Of a stretch of 53,922 nucleotides of DNA, positions 15,493 to 23,680 are shown piece by piece. The position numbers were made by a program, and so were the translations under genes. Position 1 is the first letter of the stretch; every line of letters starts with the position of its first letter. This DNA is from DAOUCV01 sp034432095 (GTDB taxonomy: Bacteria; Chloroflexota; Dehalococcoidia; Dehalococcoidales; UBA2162), in the NCBI GenBank assembly GCA_034432095.1, contig DAOUCV010000066.1, positions 1 to 53,922 on the forward strand, written 5' to 3'. The notes below the pieces were generated by a model. That model saw nothing but the letters and a program-made list of their open reading frames with translations, was not told the origin of the DNA and ran no database searches.

Positions 15493-16725
15493 TTAAATCA
15501 CTCCAGCCTGCTTCAAAATCACGAGTTCTTCTCTGGTAAGCCCAATACTGCTATAGACTTCCTCATTATGCTCCCCGATTAACGGCGCCCGAAACCGGGT
15601 AGAGCAGTCTTCTTCGGAAGACTGAACGAACTGCCTTGGATAAGTAATGGTAGTGCCTAACTCCGGGTGTTCTATTTCTTTCCAGAAATTTCTGGCTTTA
15701 AGGCACTCATCTTCTAACAGGTCCTGCATGCTCGATAAAGGACCGAGTGATATCTGTCTCGGTACTGCTCCATTCCAGAGTTCCTTTGCCGTATGGGTCT
15801 TGAAGAACTCGCCGATTGGTTCCTGAATACTAGCCATCTCCTCTCTGCCGATAGTAAACATATCAAAGTTGTCCCAGTCCTTGTTCCGCAGATAATCCGT
15901 AGCCATACCTTCGCTGTCCATCCACTCCGTCAGGGCTCGGAGAAGCTTGGCACCCTGCTTACCGCCGATTACGTTAAAGAACACATAGCCGTCCTTACAG
16001 GGCCATACCTGCCTCTGGCCAACGTCTTTACTCATGCCGACCCGAAAAGCCCCAGCCCGCCTTAATATCCCGCCGCTAAGCTCATATGTTGGTATGGCAT
16101 TAGCCTGAAACCAGGCGGCGCTGTGCTGTAGTGATACATCGACACGCTGCCCTTTTCCCGTCTTCTCCCGGTGGTAGTAGGCAATCATAGAGCCTACCGC
16201 GGCATCTGCCCCGGCGTGAAGGCATGCCTGCGGCATGCTTATGTGTAACGGTGCCTCATCACGCTCACCCGTTTGGTACATTGTCCCGCTCATGCCCATG
16301 ACCACGATATCGGAGTCCTTGTAGTCCCGGTAGGGACCTTCCTGTCCGAATGGTGTAATGGACGCCCAGATTATTCCCCTGTTAAGGTCGCTTATTGTCG
16401 AGTAGCCGATGCCCAGTTTGTCCATATAACCTGGAGCGAAGGACTCGATTACGAAATCAGCGGTCTTGGCGAGCTTCTTAAATATCTCCCGGCCGTCAGC
16501 TGTTTCAATGTTCAGGGTAATGCCCCTTTTGTTTGAATTATAAGCAAACCAGTATAGGCTTTTCTCCGGGTCCGGGATGTCATGCCAGAAATTGCCTATG
16601 TTGCGGGAATGGTCGCCCCCCGGTCTCTCGACCTTGATTACGTCGGCACCCAGGTCAGCAAGTATCTTCCCGCAGAGAAAACCTTTCTCATCAGTCAAAT
16701 CTAATGCCCGGCAATGGCTCAGCAT
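15493..16725 (-). CDS. Class III CoA-transferase C, catalytic Asp not evident
   Basis: 410 residues with the usual CaiB/BaiF landmarks: ILADLGADVIKVERPGG (21-37), VIESFAPGYMDKLGIGY (92-108), REKTGKGQRVDVS and the C-terminal RAPLIGEHNEEV. Where the catalytic Asp normally stands (D-x-x-x-G, as in the two sister proteins) this copy reads PQACLHAG (165-172), so the aligned residue is Cys168. Either the Asp is provided from elsewhere or this is the non-catalytic half of an alpha/beta pair with CoA-transferase B, 14 bases downstream. GAGGGAG precedes the ATG. It follows the MutL-type gene by 41 bases. Confidence 0.8.
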   Translation of the reverse strand: MLSHCRALDLTDEKGFLCGKILADLGADVIKVERPGGDHSRNIGNFWHDIPDPEKSLYWFAYNSNKRGITLNIETADGREIFKKLAKTADFVIESFAPGYMDKLGIGYSTISDLNRGIIWASITPFGQEGPYRDYKDSDIVVMGMSGTMYQTGERDEAPLHISMPQACLHAGADAAVGSMIAYYHREKTGKGQRVDVSLQHSAAWFQANAIPTYELSGGILRRAGAFRVGMSKDVGQRQVWPCKDGYVFFNVIGGKQGAKLLRALTEWMDSEGMATDYLRNKDWDNFDMFTIGREEMASIQEPIGEFFKTHTAKELWNGAVPRQISLGPLSSMQDLLEDECLKARNFWKEIEHPELGTTITYPRQFVQSSEEDCSTRFRAPLIGEHNEEVYSSIGLTREELVILKQAGVI

Positions 16726-16766
16726 ACTCCCTCTCCACCTCAGGTGATTAATTTTTTTAACGTAAG

Positions 16767-18134
16767 CTATATTTGCTTGAGATACTTTTTGGCTATGTTT
16801 AATGCCTTTTTTGGTTCGACCTGACTGAGTAGCCCTACGGCGTAGAAAATGTAGTGTTCATCTAAATAGAATCTGGGGTTTCTGGGTTTGAGAGAGAAGG
16901 CGTCTTCCTCCCGGAACAGGGCTGCTTCCAGAACTTGCCGGGGGTTACTGGAAAAAACAATGGGGCCTCCTGTCCCGATAACTGTCCTGATGCCAGTCAA
17001 ATCCTTGCCATGCTGTACCAGCTTTTCTCCGGTGGGGGTGTAGATTACCTCTATCTTACCAGCGTGCCGGTCCATAGCCACACGTACCATAATACTGGAT
17101 AACAATTGGTGACAGGCAAATTCCTCTTCAGTTTCGGGGAGTTTACCCTCATGGAACCCCTCGACTATGGAAGTGAAGTTGGGTGGCGTCTCTCTTCCCT
17201 TGATAAGCTCCAGCAGGGTGTCGGTATTATACTTCATGCCGAGGTCGCCTTCCACAGTCCGTTTCTGGTAGGGCTCGGGCAAGCCGACTGCGAGCGTATC
17301 GCCACGGCTCGGGTGCCCGTGAGCGATGGAGTGAACATCGGTGGTTGCCCCGCCGGGATCAATGACGATAAGCTCACCTAATCCACCGACGCCGTCATAT
17401 CCATCGGCGACGAGTTTAGCCGCTTCCAGTACGGCTGAGGGCGTTGGCATGATGACGTCCTTGATGATTGATTTGGCCCGGGCAATTCCCTTTGCCTCAA
17501 TGATGTTCCTCATAAATAGCTCCCGTATCTCCCTGTTGCACGGGGCTACATCCAGCACTCCTATCTCAGGCATTACATTACTGGTAAAGATGACATTCTT
17601 ACCATTGTCTCTGAAGAGAGACCTGATTTCATCATAGGTTGCCTTGTTGCCGGCAACGATGATATTGGATATGGCACGGCTGGCACGGGAGAACATCCTG
17701 GCATTATGAATAATGACCTGTTCGTCTCCGCCATCTGTCCCACCGGCGATAAGGACAATATCGGGGGCGGCAGCCTCTATCGCCTTTATCTCCTGCTCGG
17801 TGAGCTTGTATGAATAGCAACCAATCACCTTGGCTCCCGCTCCCAGAGCCGCGTGTTTTGCCGCCTTGCTAGTAAAATCGGGCACGAAACCGGAACAGAC
17901 CATCCGCAGACCGCCGGCGGCACTTGAGCAGGCTAATGCTTCCTTCTTCTCCAGGCTGCCTATGCCACTGCTGTCAGCAATCTGCCTTAAGGCTTCATCA
18001 AGGGCTAAGGTGATATCAGTTTCTACTGTCGAGGGGACTCGAGCTGTCGATAGTATCTCCTCTTTATCAAGGTCAATGGCAACGACTTTGGTGTACGTAC
18101 TCCCAAAGTCAATGAAAAGTCTTATACTATCCAT
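16767..18134 (-). CDS. glmL: MutL/GlmL-type glutamate mutase accessory ATPase
   Basis: 455 residues of the GlmL/MutL family in the ASKHA (actin/Hsp70/sugar kinase) superfamily. The N-terminal phosphate loop is FIDFGSTYTKVVAIDL (7-22), an internal adenosine-type motif is VLIAGGTDGGDEQ (131-143) and a second phosphate motif is VIDPGGATTDVHSI (about 252-265). In clostridial mut operons this protein sits with the mutase subunits and is thought to help assemble or reactivate the holoenzyme. It follows the small subunit by 35 bases. AGGAGG lies only one base before the ATG, an unusually tight spacing, with no better start in frame. It is not the DNA mismatch-repair MutL. Confidence 0.85.
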   Translation of the reverse strand: MDSIRLFIDFGSTYTKVVAIDLDKEEILSTARVPSTVETDITLALDEALRQIADSSGIGSLEKKEALACSSAAGGLRMVCSGFVPDFTSKAAKHAALGAGAKVIGCYSYKLTEQEIKAIEAAAPDIVLIAGGTDGGDEQVIIHNARMFSRASRAISNIIVAGNKATYDEIRSLFRDNGKNVIFTSNVMPEIGVLDVAPCNREIRELFMRNIIEAKGIARAKSIIKDVIMPTPSAVLEAAKLVADGYDGVGGLGELIVIDPGGATTDVHSIAHGHPSRGDTLAVGLPEPYQKRTVEGDLGMKYNTDTLLELIKGRETPPNFTSIVEGFHEGKLPETEEEFACHQLLSSIMVRVAMDRHAGKIEVIYTPTGEKLVQHGKDLTGIRTVIGTGGPIVFSSNPRQVLEAALFREEDAFSLKPRNPRFYLDEHYIFYAVGLLSQVEPKKALNIAKKYLKQI

Positions 18135-18169
18135 TCCTCCTAAAGCCTTTCCCGAGGAATCCGTATTAG

Positions 18170-18595
18170 CTACATCTTCCCTTTCGCCTTCAGGTCGTTC
18201 TTAAGGTCATTAATTGCTACGTTCAAATCCACATCAGGCGGATAGACTCTGTCAAATCCCAGTTTTTTGAATTTGGCTTCGTCCTCTTTGAAATCGTGTC
18301 TGCCCAATCCGAGAATACCGCCGATGTAAAGAAGCACATCTCCAAGTCCAGCTTCCAGACGCTTTTCATTAAATCCTTGCAGGTCAAGGTCAGCCATGCC
18401 GTAGAGCGAACTCATTAAAATAGCATCGGCATTTGTTTCCTGGGCTACCTTGATAAACTCCTCAGGTGATACCTGCATACCCAGCGCTACAACATTGAAT
18501 CCGGCGTCTCTTAAGGCACGGGATAAGACTTTGGTACCAATCACATGGACGTCACTTCCCACGGTCCCTGTTATTACTGTTGGTGCTTTTTTCAT
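18170..18595 (-). CDS. glmS: B12-binding small subunit of a glutamate-mutase-type mutase
   Basis: 141 residues, a stand-alone cobalamin-binding domain. The base-off/His-on motif D-x-H-x-x-G is Asp15, His17, Gly20 (GSDVHVIG); the nucleotide-tail pocket is marked by SSLYG (about 60-64) and GGILGLG (about 92-98). In glutamate mutase this sigma subunit carries adenosylcobalamin and pairs with the epsilon subunit. Two ATGs are adjacent (18598 and 18595); AAGGAG is two bases from the first and five from the second, so the second is preferred. It lies between the large subunit gene (43-base gap) and the accessory gene (35-base gap), the order glmE-glmS-glmL. Confidence 0.88.
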   Translation of the reverse strand: MKKAPTVITGTVGSDVHVIGTKVLSRALRDAGFNVVALGMQVSPEEFIKVAQETNADAILMSSLYGMADLDLQGFNEKRLEAGLGDVLLYIGGILGLGRHDFKEDEAKFKKLGFDRVYPPDVDLNVAINDLKNDLKAKGKM

Positions 18596-18638
18596 CATTG
18601 CTCCTTCTGCACTGATTGAACTCTAGCAAATCAGAAGA

Positions 18639-20099
18639 CTACTGGTCATAAGGAGGTAAGCCCACCATCTTCCCCTTGCTCAGACTCCACAAGTCCCTAA
18701 CCGCCGTATAGTAGTCTACTTTCTTTCCTTCAATCTTCTCCCTCTCCGCTATCTTCTCACGGTGGAAGTCCTTAATATCTTCGGGTATGGGCAGGTTACC
18801 AAATTCGAGGTAACGGCAAGCCCCCCTGGCATCCCGCACCCCCAGCACCTCATCTTTTACGGTTACATTGGGACTCCACGGTGAGTCAAGCACTCCCGAT
18901 TCAATGGCCTTTATCGTACCGTCGGCTATGTCACCGTCACCGAGGTCCAGCACTCTCTCGATGATTGCCCTTACCTCGGCTTCGGTTACTTTCTCCTCGA
19001 TATCAACATCCTTAATCTCAATCTCGAGCTTCTGTTCCCTTACCACGTCGAATATCCATTTCGCCGCCCTGTAGCTTGCCTCATGACTTTCCTTGGTGGG
19101 AATTCCGGCGCCTTCGTCAACGCTTCTCAGGTCCACCGCGTTACATTTAGCCAGTGCCCCTACCATTGATATGTAAGTAAGATAGGCAAAGGCTCCGCCC
19201 AGATGCCTGGCAACCGGAAAAAGAGGAATCTGGGACGGACAGGTCCCTGTTATCATACAGTCTTCATACCCGAACCTGTCCAAGTACTCCCTGATTATTC
19301 GTGGAGCAAGCCTTATGGAAGCCATATCCTGGGCTATGTTACCCATACAGATGACCAGGGGATAGAGGGCTTTCTGTCCCTGCTCTGCGGCGGTAACGGC
19401 TTCAATTATCAAGGTGGCTATATTTACACTCGGCGGGAAAGGAGCACTGGGAAGCCACCCATGGAGGTCAGTGCAAAGGATAACCCCTCTATCAGCATAC
19501 CATCCGACCAGGCTCATACTTTCCTGGCTCCGCTGAACTACCTCTCTTATAGACAAATTTTTGGCATAACTACCGAAATGCAGGAATCCAATCCCTCCGC
19601 CGCCTGTGGTCATTCCTGCAGCGATGGCAATATCGCCACCGGCAGCCCTGGGGCTGAAAGCGGCATCGACGCTCTCAACGAGCTTCCGGCACTGCTTCAC
19701 TCCGTAGTAATAGATTGGAAACCCATTGAGCAGTGGCTTGCCGGTCCTCTCCACTTCTTTCATAATCTCCGCAACCTTCTCATGCTGGCCGGTCCGGGTG
19801 TAGCTGTCGGTCGTTACTGGAATCAGGACCACACCGGCTTCCCTCAATGACTGGCAGAGTTCAATCATATCTTTGAGGAGAGGCGTTCCTGCCCTGGGGA
19901 AAACACTCATTCTACCCTCGTCCTCGAGCTTCTTCATCACTTTCCACCAGACTTTGCTATCAGGCAGGCTCTTCTGATATGCCACCGCTTCATCGAAATC
20001 GACTTCATCACCATGCGGCAGACGGGCTAGCTCTTCCCGCCTCCTTTTCATCAATAGCTCTTCATCAATCCGTTTGTTCCTTATCTTTTTCTTTTCCAT
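18639..20099 (-). CDS. glmE: Glutamate-mutase-like catalytic subunit with altered substrate pocket
   Basis: 486 residues, collinear with glutamate mutase epsilon subunit (about 483 residues). Conserved: PRAG (Arg69), YTR (Arg102) and the Arg of SPR (Arg151), which align with the Arg66/Arg100/Arg149 claw that grips the substrate carboxylates of Clostridium cochlearium GlmE; also LLNGFP, SYAKN (Tyr178, aligned with Tyr181), GIPTKE and RYLEFGN. Changed: the segment TSNEGGGISY of GlmE, with substrate-contacting Glu171 and Tyr177, is TTGGGGIGFLHF here, so the Glu is a Gly and the Tyr is lost; the loop after the third Arg is shorter. The fold and B12 chemistry are secure; glutamate as substrate is doubtful. 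GAGGG sits six bases before the ATG. Confidence 0.85.
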   Translation of the reverse strand: MEKKKIRNKRIDEELLMKRRREELARLPHGDEVDFDEAVAYQKSLPDSKVWWKVMKKLEDEGRMSVFPRAGTPLLKDMIELCQSLREAGVVLIPVTTDSYTRTGQHEKVAEIMKEVERTGKPLLNGFPIYYYGVKQCRKLVESVDAAFSPRAAGGDIAIAAGMTTGGGGIGFLHFGSYAKNLSIREVVQRSQESMSLVGWYADRGVILCTDLHGWLPSAPFPPSVNIATLIIEAVTAAEQGQKALYPLVICMGNIAQDMASIRLAPRIIREYLDRFGYEDCMITGTCPSQIPLFPVARHLGGAFAYLTYISMVGALAKCNAVDLRSVDEGAGIPTKESHEASYRAAKWIFDVVREQKLEIEIKDVDIEEKVTEAEVRAIIERVLDLGDGDIADGTIKAIESGVLDSPWSPNVTVKDEVLGVRDARGACRYLEFGNLPIPEDIKDFHREKIAEREKIEGKKVDYYTAVRDLWSLSKGKMVGLPPYDQ

Positions 20100-20269
20100 T
20101 CTTTTCCCTCTCTTCAGTAACTCCGGTAAAATCCCGGAACGGCGGAGTTTTTAAGCCTGATTAGCAGTTGTTGCTCAGATTGGTGGTACTAAGAGAATAC
20201 ATCCCCCCAGAAACCTGTGTCAAGGGAAGGGGTGCTCCGCTAGATATATGGCTACTATCCCGGGGTAAG

Positions 20270-20668
20270 CTACAACTTCGCATATTTGGGGGCAAGCGTG
20301 GCGTGGACAAACAGAACCGGTCTATCCACTCTCCTGAAATTAAGCGGACAGTGCTTTAGCCCCTTCGGAATATAGACTACGGTAGGTACGGTGATGACAT
20401 GTTTTTCCTCTTCTTCACCGAGCGATAGTTCTATTTCCGCTCCCAGGTCATTCATGTTGTCCGGGTCGCTGCCGCAGAAGACCAGATACATGTCAAAGTC
20501 GTGCGAGTGTGCCGTCTCCTCCATCAGGTTGGCTTTGGTAACATAGATGACAAATATGGAGAAATCGGATTGAAAGTCCTCCTCTCCAGAGAAGCGGAAT
20601 ACGGGGCCAAAGGGTGCGTCCTCAATAGGATGGGCTTTCAGATATTTTCCGTATTTTGTTTCAATCAT
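20270..20668 (-). CDS. Small cupin-like protein, KYGKY family, copy 5
   Basis: 132 residues, the shortest family member. It starts MIETKYGKYLKAHP and contains HSHDFDMYLVFCG, DLGAEIELSL and YIPKGLKHCPL with RRVDRP. The HxH, Asp and later His again fit a cupin metal centre. It sits inside the minus-strand operon between the flavoprotein (45-base gap) and the mutase large subunit (170-base gap), which ties this family directly to the mutase pathway. The intervening 170 bases contain a small dyad (AACTCCG at 20119-20125 with CGGAGTT at 20143-20149) and nothing else I recognise. Function unknown; a metal-dependent isomerase or lyase acting on a pathway intermediate is a guess. Confidence 0.75.
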   Translation of the reverse strand: MIETKYGKYLKAHPIEDAPFGPVFRFSGEEDFQSDFSIFVIYVTKANLMEETAHSHDFDMYLVFCGSDPDNMNDLGAEIELSLGEEEEKHVITVPTVVYIPKGLKHCPLNFRRVDRPVLFVHATLAPKYAKL

Positions 20669-20713
20669 TTTTTCTATCCTCCATTATTTTCATTGTTAGA
20701 ACGAAACGCGCTT

Positions 20714-22813
20714 CTATATATTATGCCCGGTTCGTAAGCCGTCACGGATGGCATCTACTATCAGCCGTGGCTGGTGGCAATCGCCGATGGCGTAAATCTC
20801 AGGAACTTTTCCCTTGAGGCTTTCAAGAAGCGCCGTATTCGGGCTAAGCGGCAGGGCGGGTACTATGGTATCGGCTTCTAAGGTCTGTCTTTCCCCTTCT
20901 CTGGTAATGAGAGTCAGACCTCTATCCGTAATTTCCACGTATTTGACTCCGGTCATCATTTTCACGCCTTTTTGTTCGAACCACATAATCAGCTGTTGTC
21001 TGAGATGCATTATCATTCCTTCTCCCAGAGCTTCGTCCGTGTGTACGATGGTGACCTGTCTGCCCCGCTTGACCAGAAACTCAGCAAGCTCGCACCCCTG
21101 TATTCCCCCGCCGATAACGATAACGCGTTTCCCGATGGGCAGCCAGAACCTTGTCAGCCACCTCAGGGCTACCGGTCCGAGGAATCTCAGGTAAAATCTG
21201 AGCTTGCGGTGCAGTTCGGTCACGCTGATTACTTTGCGATTGTTAATCCCGGGTATCTCCGGCACGGTAGGGGTGCCCCCTGTTGCCAGGACAACCGCAT
21301 CTGGCTTAATCTTTTCTACCAGCGCTGCATCAACCTCTTTGCCGAGGTTTATCTTTACGCCGAGTTTTGTAATCTGGGTTTTCAGGTAGCGGACAAGTTT
21401 CGGCAGTGGTTCGATTTCCACGCCTTTTACCAGCGCTGCCATAGGTATCAGCCCTCCCAGCCTGGGGGCTTTTTCATAAAGGGTAACCTCATGCCCTCTC
21501 AGTGCGGCAACTCTGGCGGCTTCCATTCCTGCCGGCCCGCCTCCGACTACCAGTACCCTTTTCTTCTTTTCTGCCGGCGGGTGTGTCCACAGGTCTTCGG
21601 TTCCCAGGGCGCCGTTTATCCGGCACCGTTTGGTCACGCTGGCATCTATGCACGTATCACAGGCGGTACAGGGTGCGATATCGCCCAGCCTTCCCGAGGC
21701 AACCTTGTTGGGGAGCTCAGGGTCTGCCAGCAGGCGTCTGGTCATGGCAATAAAGTCCGCCCGGCCCTCTCTCAGGGCTTTTTCGCCGAGTTCGGGACCC
21801 ATCCTGCCGACAACGATGACGGGAATGGACAGAATCTTTTTCATCCCTGTGGTCAGAATTAGGTTGGCTCCTGCTCCCCGACGGCTGCGGTCGTATTCCC
21901 TGGGGAATTCCTTCAGAGGGATGGGGGGTTCCGGATAGAAAATTGCTTCAGTAAGAAACGAGGAGGTGTGCCTTCCCAGCCAGTGAGACCTTATCTGAAT
22001 GGCATCAGCGCCGGCATCCTGGAGGAGTCGGGCTATCTTCTGGCTGTAGTCGAAAGTCATGCACTGCTCATTATCAATGCCCATAACCTGACCAATTTCG
22101 ATGCCATTTATGGTAATAGAGACGGGAAAGTCCTCTCCCAGACGCTTTTTTATCTCCCGTATGATTTGAACGGGGAACCGCGCTCTGTTTTCGGGGCTGC
22201 CCCCGTACTCGTCCTGACGTCTGTTCCAGAAAGGGGAAATAAAATTATGCAGTAAATGGCTACTGCCGGCGTTTATATCTACACCATCAAACCCGGCTTT
22301 CTCTCCCCGCACCGCGGCACTGGCGAACTTGTCTATGATCTCTTCAATCTCACCGACAGACAGCTCTCGGGGTGGTTCATTGTGAAAATCAGTTGGTGAA
22401 TTCAACGAAACCGGTGAGGCGCCTATCGGCGGTCCGGGTATGATAGGTTGTGGCCCCCACATCGATTGCCATGGCCCGTCATGGTTCATCTGCATAAAGG
22501 TCGGGCACCCGTGCTGGTGAATAACTTTGACCAGTTCGCTGATGCCTTTTATATATTTATCATCATCAATACGGTACCTCTGATGCCAGCGCCGGCCAAA
22601 AGGATAGTCGACGGTCGGGGACTCCACTATTAGCAGACCTACGCCACCTTTAGCCAGTGCTTCATAAAAAGCCATCATCTTTGAGTCCACATCAAGCGCG
22701 TCCTCGTGCCAGTAAAGCATCGCCGCGCCTGATTTAATCATCCTGTTCCTGGTTCTTACCTTACCTATATAACCGGGTTCCAGAAGTCTTTCGAATCTCT
22801 TATTGGGAGTCAT
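20714..22813 (-). CDS. Old-yellow-enzyme/2,4-dienoyl-CoA-reductase-type iron-sulfur flavoprotein
   Basis: 699 residues in three parts. Residues 1 to about 375 are an FMN-binding TIM barrel with FISPFWNRRQDEYGGSPENRARF. Cysteines near 381-397 (CTACDTC then RC) form a 4Fe-4S site with the CxxCxxC spacing of trimethylamine dehydrogenase rather than the CxxCxxxC of FadH. The rest is an FAD/NAD module with two Rossmann motifs, VVGGGPAGMEAAR and VIGGGIQGCELAEF, and a terminal YAIGDC. The family reduces enoates or dienoyl-CoA, or demethylates amines. The usual HAAHGYL in the barrel is replaced by NAGSSHLL, so the substrate contacts differ. GGAAGG precedes the ATG; 39 bases separate it from the upstream NTF2-like gene. 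Confidence 0.87.
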   Translation of the reverse strand: MTPNKRFERLLEPGYIGKVRTRNRMIKSGAAMLYWHEDALDVDSKMMAFYEALAKGGVGLLIVESPTVDYPFGRRWHQRYRIDDDKYIKGISELVKVIHQHGCPTFMQMNHDGPWQSMWGPQPIIPGPPIGASPVSLNSPTDFHNEPPRELSVGEIEEIIDKFASAAVRGEKAGFDGVDINAGSSHLLHNFISPFWNRRQDEYGGSPENRARFPVQIIREIKKRLGEDFPVSITINGIEIGQVMGIDNEQCMTFDYSQKIARLLQDAGADAIQIRSHWLGRHTSSFLTEAIFYPEPPIPLKEFPREYDRSRRGAGANLILTTGMKKILSIPVIVVGRMGPELGEKALREGRADFIAMTRRLLADPELPNKVASGRLGDIAPCTACDTCIDASVTKRCRINGALGTEDLWTHPPAEKKKRVLVVGGGPAGMEAARVAALRGHEVTLYEKAPRLGGLIPMAALVKGVEIEPLPKLVRYLKTQITKLGVKINLGKEVDAALVEKIKPDAVVLATGGTPTVPEIPGINNRKVISVTELHRKLRFYLRFLGPVALRWLTRFWLPIGKRVIVIGGGIQGCELAEFLVKRGRQVTIVHTDEALGEGMIMHLRQQLIMWFEQKGVKMMTGVKYVEITDRGLTLITREGERQTLEADTIVPALPLSPNTALLESLKGKVPEIYAIGDCHQPRLIVDAIRDGLRTGHNI

Positions 22814-22852
22814 TCACATTTCCTTCCCGTTAGCCTACATAGAATGTTCGGG

Positions 22853-23311
22853 CTAATTCCGTCCAAAGATTTCATAAAACTCTTTTACTCCCGGTGGCAT
22901 CACTTCCCAGAAGAACCGAATCGTTTTAATCTTGATAGTTTTGTTCTCGTCCAGCATCAACTCATAATGCGCCAGGGCGCTTTTCTTAATCACCACTTCA
23001 CCCCGTTTCGCATCCACCACCTCCATCCGGAACAGGACAACAGCAACCTTTCGTCTCTCATCAATGGTAATGTCATCGGGTATCAACCTCTCGTACCAGG
23101 AGGGGTGCGATTTCGCCGTTTGTATGAACTCATCACGGCTCCGGAAACCTCCTTCCGGGCCTCCCAGCCCGGCAATGTAGGGGATGAATCTCAAATCCGG
23201 TGCAAAGAAGTCTTTCATCCGGTCTGCCGTCTCCGGTTTTTGTCCGTATTTGCTGTAGGTCTCGAAATACTCTTTCAGCCACTTCAGGATATTGTCGTAG
23301 GTAAGCTCCAT
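22853..23311 (-). CDS. NTF2/SnoaL-like small protein
   Basis: 152 residues. The layout of an N-terminal helix (NILKWLKEYFETYSKYG), a loop (FFAPDLRFIPYIAG), a helix (SRDEFIQTAKSHPSWYERL) and four beta strands (KVAVVLFRMEVVD, EVVIKKSALAHYELML, TIKIKTIRFFWEV) fits the NTF2/SnoaL superfamily of small cone-shaped isomerases, hydratases and binding proteins. No catalytic residue is certain. ATG at 23311 has AAGGAG eight bases upstream; a GTG nine bases earlier overlaps that site. It is the first gene of the minus-strand operon and lies 88 bases downstream of a good promoter. Confidence 0.65.
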   Translation of the reverse strand: MELTYDNILKWLKEYFETYSKYGQKPETADRMKDFFAPDLRFIPYIAGLGGPEGGFRSRDEFIQTAKSHPSWYERLIPDDITIDERRKVAVVLFRMEVVDAKRGEVVIKKSALAHYELMLDENKTIKIKTIRFFWEVMPPGVKEFYEIFGRN

Positions 23312-23370
23312 CAGTATCACTCCTTCTCAAAAGTCAATCGGGAAGTGCCATCCCCGTATGCATCGGCACA

Positions 23371-23427
23371 TTGATGAAAATCAAGATAAATCAGCCCCAG
23401 TGTACCTATACCATCTGTCACTGTCAA
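23371..23427 (-). promoter_or_regulatory. Promoter of the eleven-gene mutase/CoA-transferase operon with small dyad
   Basis: On the minus strand TTGACA (23427-23422) and TACACT (23404-23399) are 17 bp apart. Transcription would begin near 23392, leaving a leader of about 80 bases before the ATG at 23311. Just downstream, TTGATGAAAATCAA (23371-23384) has 5-bp arms and could be an operator. Confidence 0.6.
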
Positions 23428-23518
23428 TATCTCCTAGCACCGGATAGTGTTTCATCTATTCAGGCTTTTCTTTTAAGGGACTCATCTACCTTGTGTAGGT
23501 TTGCCAGTCCTCTTCTGT

Positions 23519-23680
23519 TTAGTTTACCACAGTCTTAAGCCAGTCTTCTTTTGCCATTCTGGCATTTTCTTTAGCTAGCCAGGTCCTCAAGAAGTTAATT
23601 GCTCCAGCACTAGACTTAAAACCGTCCATAGGTCTGGTGCGTCTGCGGTATTCCTTTATGCCTCGCTCTAACAATTTTGG
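23519..23680 (-). pseudogene. C-terminal remnant of a DDE transposase
   Basis: The minus strand is open from about 23680 to a TAA at 23519-23521 and reads LERGIKEYRRRTRPMDGF, then a helical stretch and AKENARMAKEDW. An ER-x-x-(K/R)-x-x-(R/K)RRT(R/K) block close to the C-terminus is typical of DDE transposases of the IS256/mutator or IS6/IS240 kind; I cannot choose between them. There is no start, catalytic core or terminal repeat, so only the tail survived. Its upstream edge abuts a gene tail on the other strand, which suggests that the insertion caused that truncation. Confidence 0.5.

Noticed and set aside
16767..18134. DNA mismatch-repair MutL
   Set aside because: The sequence is an ASKHA-fold GlmL-type protein (FIDFGSTYTK), not a GHKL ATPase, and it sits between mutase subunit and CoA-transferase genes.
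16767..20099. Standard glutamate fermentation (methylaspartate pathway)
   Set aside because: GlmE, GlmS and GlmL homologues are present, but methylaspartate ammonia-lyase, mesaconate hydratase and citramalate lyase are not, and the GlmE pocket differs from the glutamate enzyme.
20972..21862. A 296-codon open frame on the plus strand
   Set aside because: It lies entirely antisense to the OYE-type flavoprotein, whose motifs are complete. The antisense product has no recognisable domain or ribosome-binding site.
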